Below are positions 5,949-6,426 of a stretch of 6,426 bases of DNA, one piece after another; position 1 is the stretch's first letter, and every line of letters starts with the position of its first letter. Position numbers and translations under genes: made by a program. The stretch is from an uncultured Rhodoplanes sp. (GTDB lineage Bacteria; Pseudomonadota; Alphaproteobacteria; Rhizobiales; Xanthobacteraceae). The notes below the pieces were generated by a model. It was not told the origin of the DNA, ran no database searches, and saw only the letters and a list, made by a program, of their open reading frames with translations. Location of the stretch: positions 1 through 6,426 of the forward strand of contig CAKZHN010000193.1 in the NCBI GenBank assembly GCA_936924235.1, in the 5' to 3' direction.

Positions 5949-6426
5949 CTACTCCACAATAAAGCGGGCGTAACCGTCCGCCCGCAGCCGGCAGGCCGGA
6001 CACGCGCCGCAGCCAAAACCCCAATCGTGCCGATGAATCCGGTCACCGAGATAGCAGCTATGGGTCTCCTCGATGACCAAATCAAGCAGCGCCTCGCCGC
6101 CGATGGCTTTTGCCATCGCAAAGGTTGACGCCTTGTCGACACGCATCAGCGGCGTGTGCAAGGCGAACGGCCGCTCGGTGCCGAGCCGCAGCGCGGTCTG
6201 CATGGCCTGGATGGTGTCGTTGCGGCAGTCCGGATAGCCGGAATAGTCGGTCTCGCACATGCCGGCGACGAGGTCATTGGCGCCGCGCCGGTAGCCCAGC
6301 GCCGCCGCGAAAGTGAGGAAGATCAGGTTGCGGCCCGGCACGAAGGTGTTTGGCAGGCCGCCTGCGGCGACCTCGATCTGCATGTCACGGGTCAGCGCCG
6401 TATCGCAGACCGCGGCGAGCGCATCG
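5949..6426 (-). CDS. queC: 7-cyano-7-deazaguanine (preQ0) synthase QueC, C-terminal part
   Basis: The last 158 residues of QueC; the 5' end, with the ATP-binding loop, lies beyond the right edge. QueC converts 7-carboxy-7-deazaguanine, ammonia and ATP to preQ0 in the cytoplasm, a late step before QueF in queuosine synthesis. Diagnostic blocks are LPNTFVPGRNLIFL, then GMCETDYSGYPDCR, then TPLMRVDKA, then a zinc site of four cysteines: one in HSCYLGDR and three in GCGACPACRLRADGY. The C-terminus follows directly (ARFIVE, TAG), so the 3' end is intact. The frame remains open to 6426. It is the first visible gene of the right-hand operon and is followed after 2 nt by the VUT-type transporter, which supports a shared 7-deazaguanine role. 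Confidence 0.96.
   Translation of the reverse strand, partial: DALAAVCDTALTRDMQIEVAAGGLPNTFVPGRNLIFLTFAAALGYRRGANDLVAGMCETDYSGYPDCRNDTIQAMQTALRLGTERPFALHTPLMRVDKASTFAMAKAIGGEALLDLVIEETHSCYLGDRIHRHDWGFGCGACPACRLRADGYARFIVE
5952..5955 (-). promoter_or_regulatory. Shine-Dalgarno GGAG of the transporter gene, inside the end of queC
   Basis: The last codons of queC (GTG GAG TAG) supply GGAG, 5 nt before the transporter ATG. This sets the start at 5946 and indicates translational coupling of the two genes. Confidence 0.7.

Overview
The window is GC-rich bacterial DNA, most likely from an alphaproteobacterium of the Bradyrhizobium/Rhodopseudomonas group. The clues are base composition, dense short-gap operons, a TPR-sulfotransferase, a glycine-rich protein of a type I associate with that group, and a remnant resembling the TPR tail of the adenylate/guanylate cyclases common there. 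This assignment is inference; no rRNA or tRNA marker is present.

All intact genes are on the minus strand, in two blocks. Right block (6426 down to 2716), in transcription order: the 3' part of queC (7-cyano-7-deazaguanine synthase, cut by the window edge), a VUT/YhhQ-type membrane transporter 2 nt downstream, an RraA/HMG-aldolase-fold protein, a membrane-anchored YdcF/DUF218 protein, and a zinc-less MDR (quinone-oxidoreductase-like) enzyme. The gaps are 2, 22, 38 and 9 nt, which looks like one operon. The first pair makes a coherent 7-deazaguanine (queuosine precursor) synthesis-and-transport unit. The last three have no evident link to it.

Left block (2162 down to 1): a 619-residue protein with N-terminal TPR repeats and a C-terminal PAPS-dependent sulfotransferase domain. 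Its stop codon overlaps the start codon of a glycine-rich, probably surface or exported protein (ATGA), which runs off the left edge. The overlap implies translational coupling, and the pairing of a possible protein sulfotransferase with a low-complexity Gly-rich protein is the most interesting point in the window.

Between the blocks (2163-2715) lie two clean inverted repeats upstream of the sulfotransferase and a plus-strand gene fragment (about 2385-2690) that looks like the decayed C-terminus of a cyclase/TPR protein. I found no CRISPR array, insertion sequence, tRNA, rRNA or convincing terminator.
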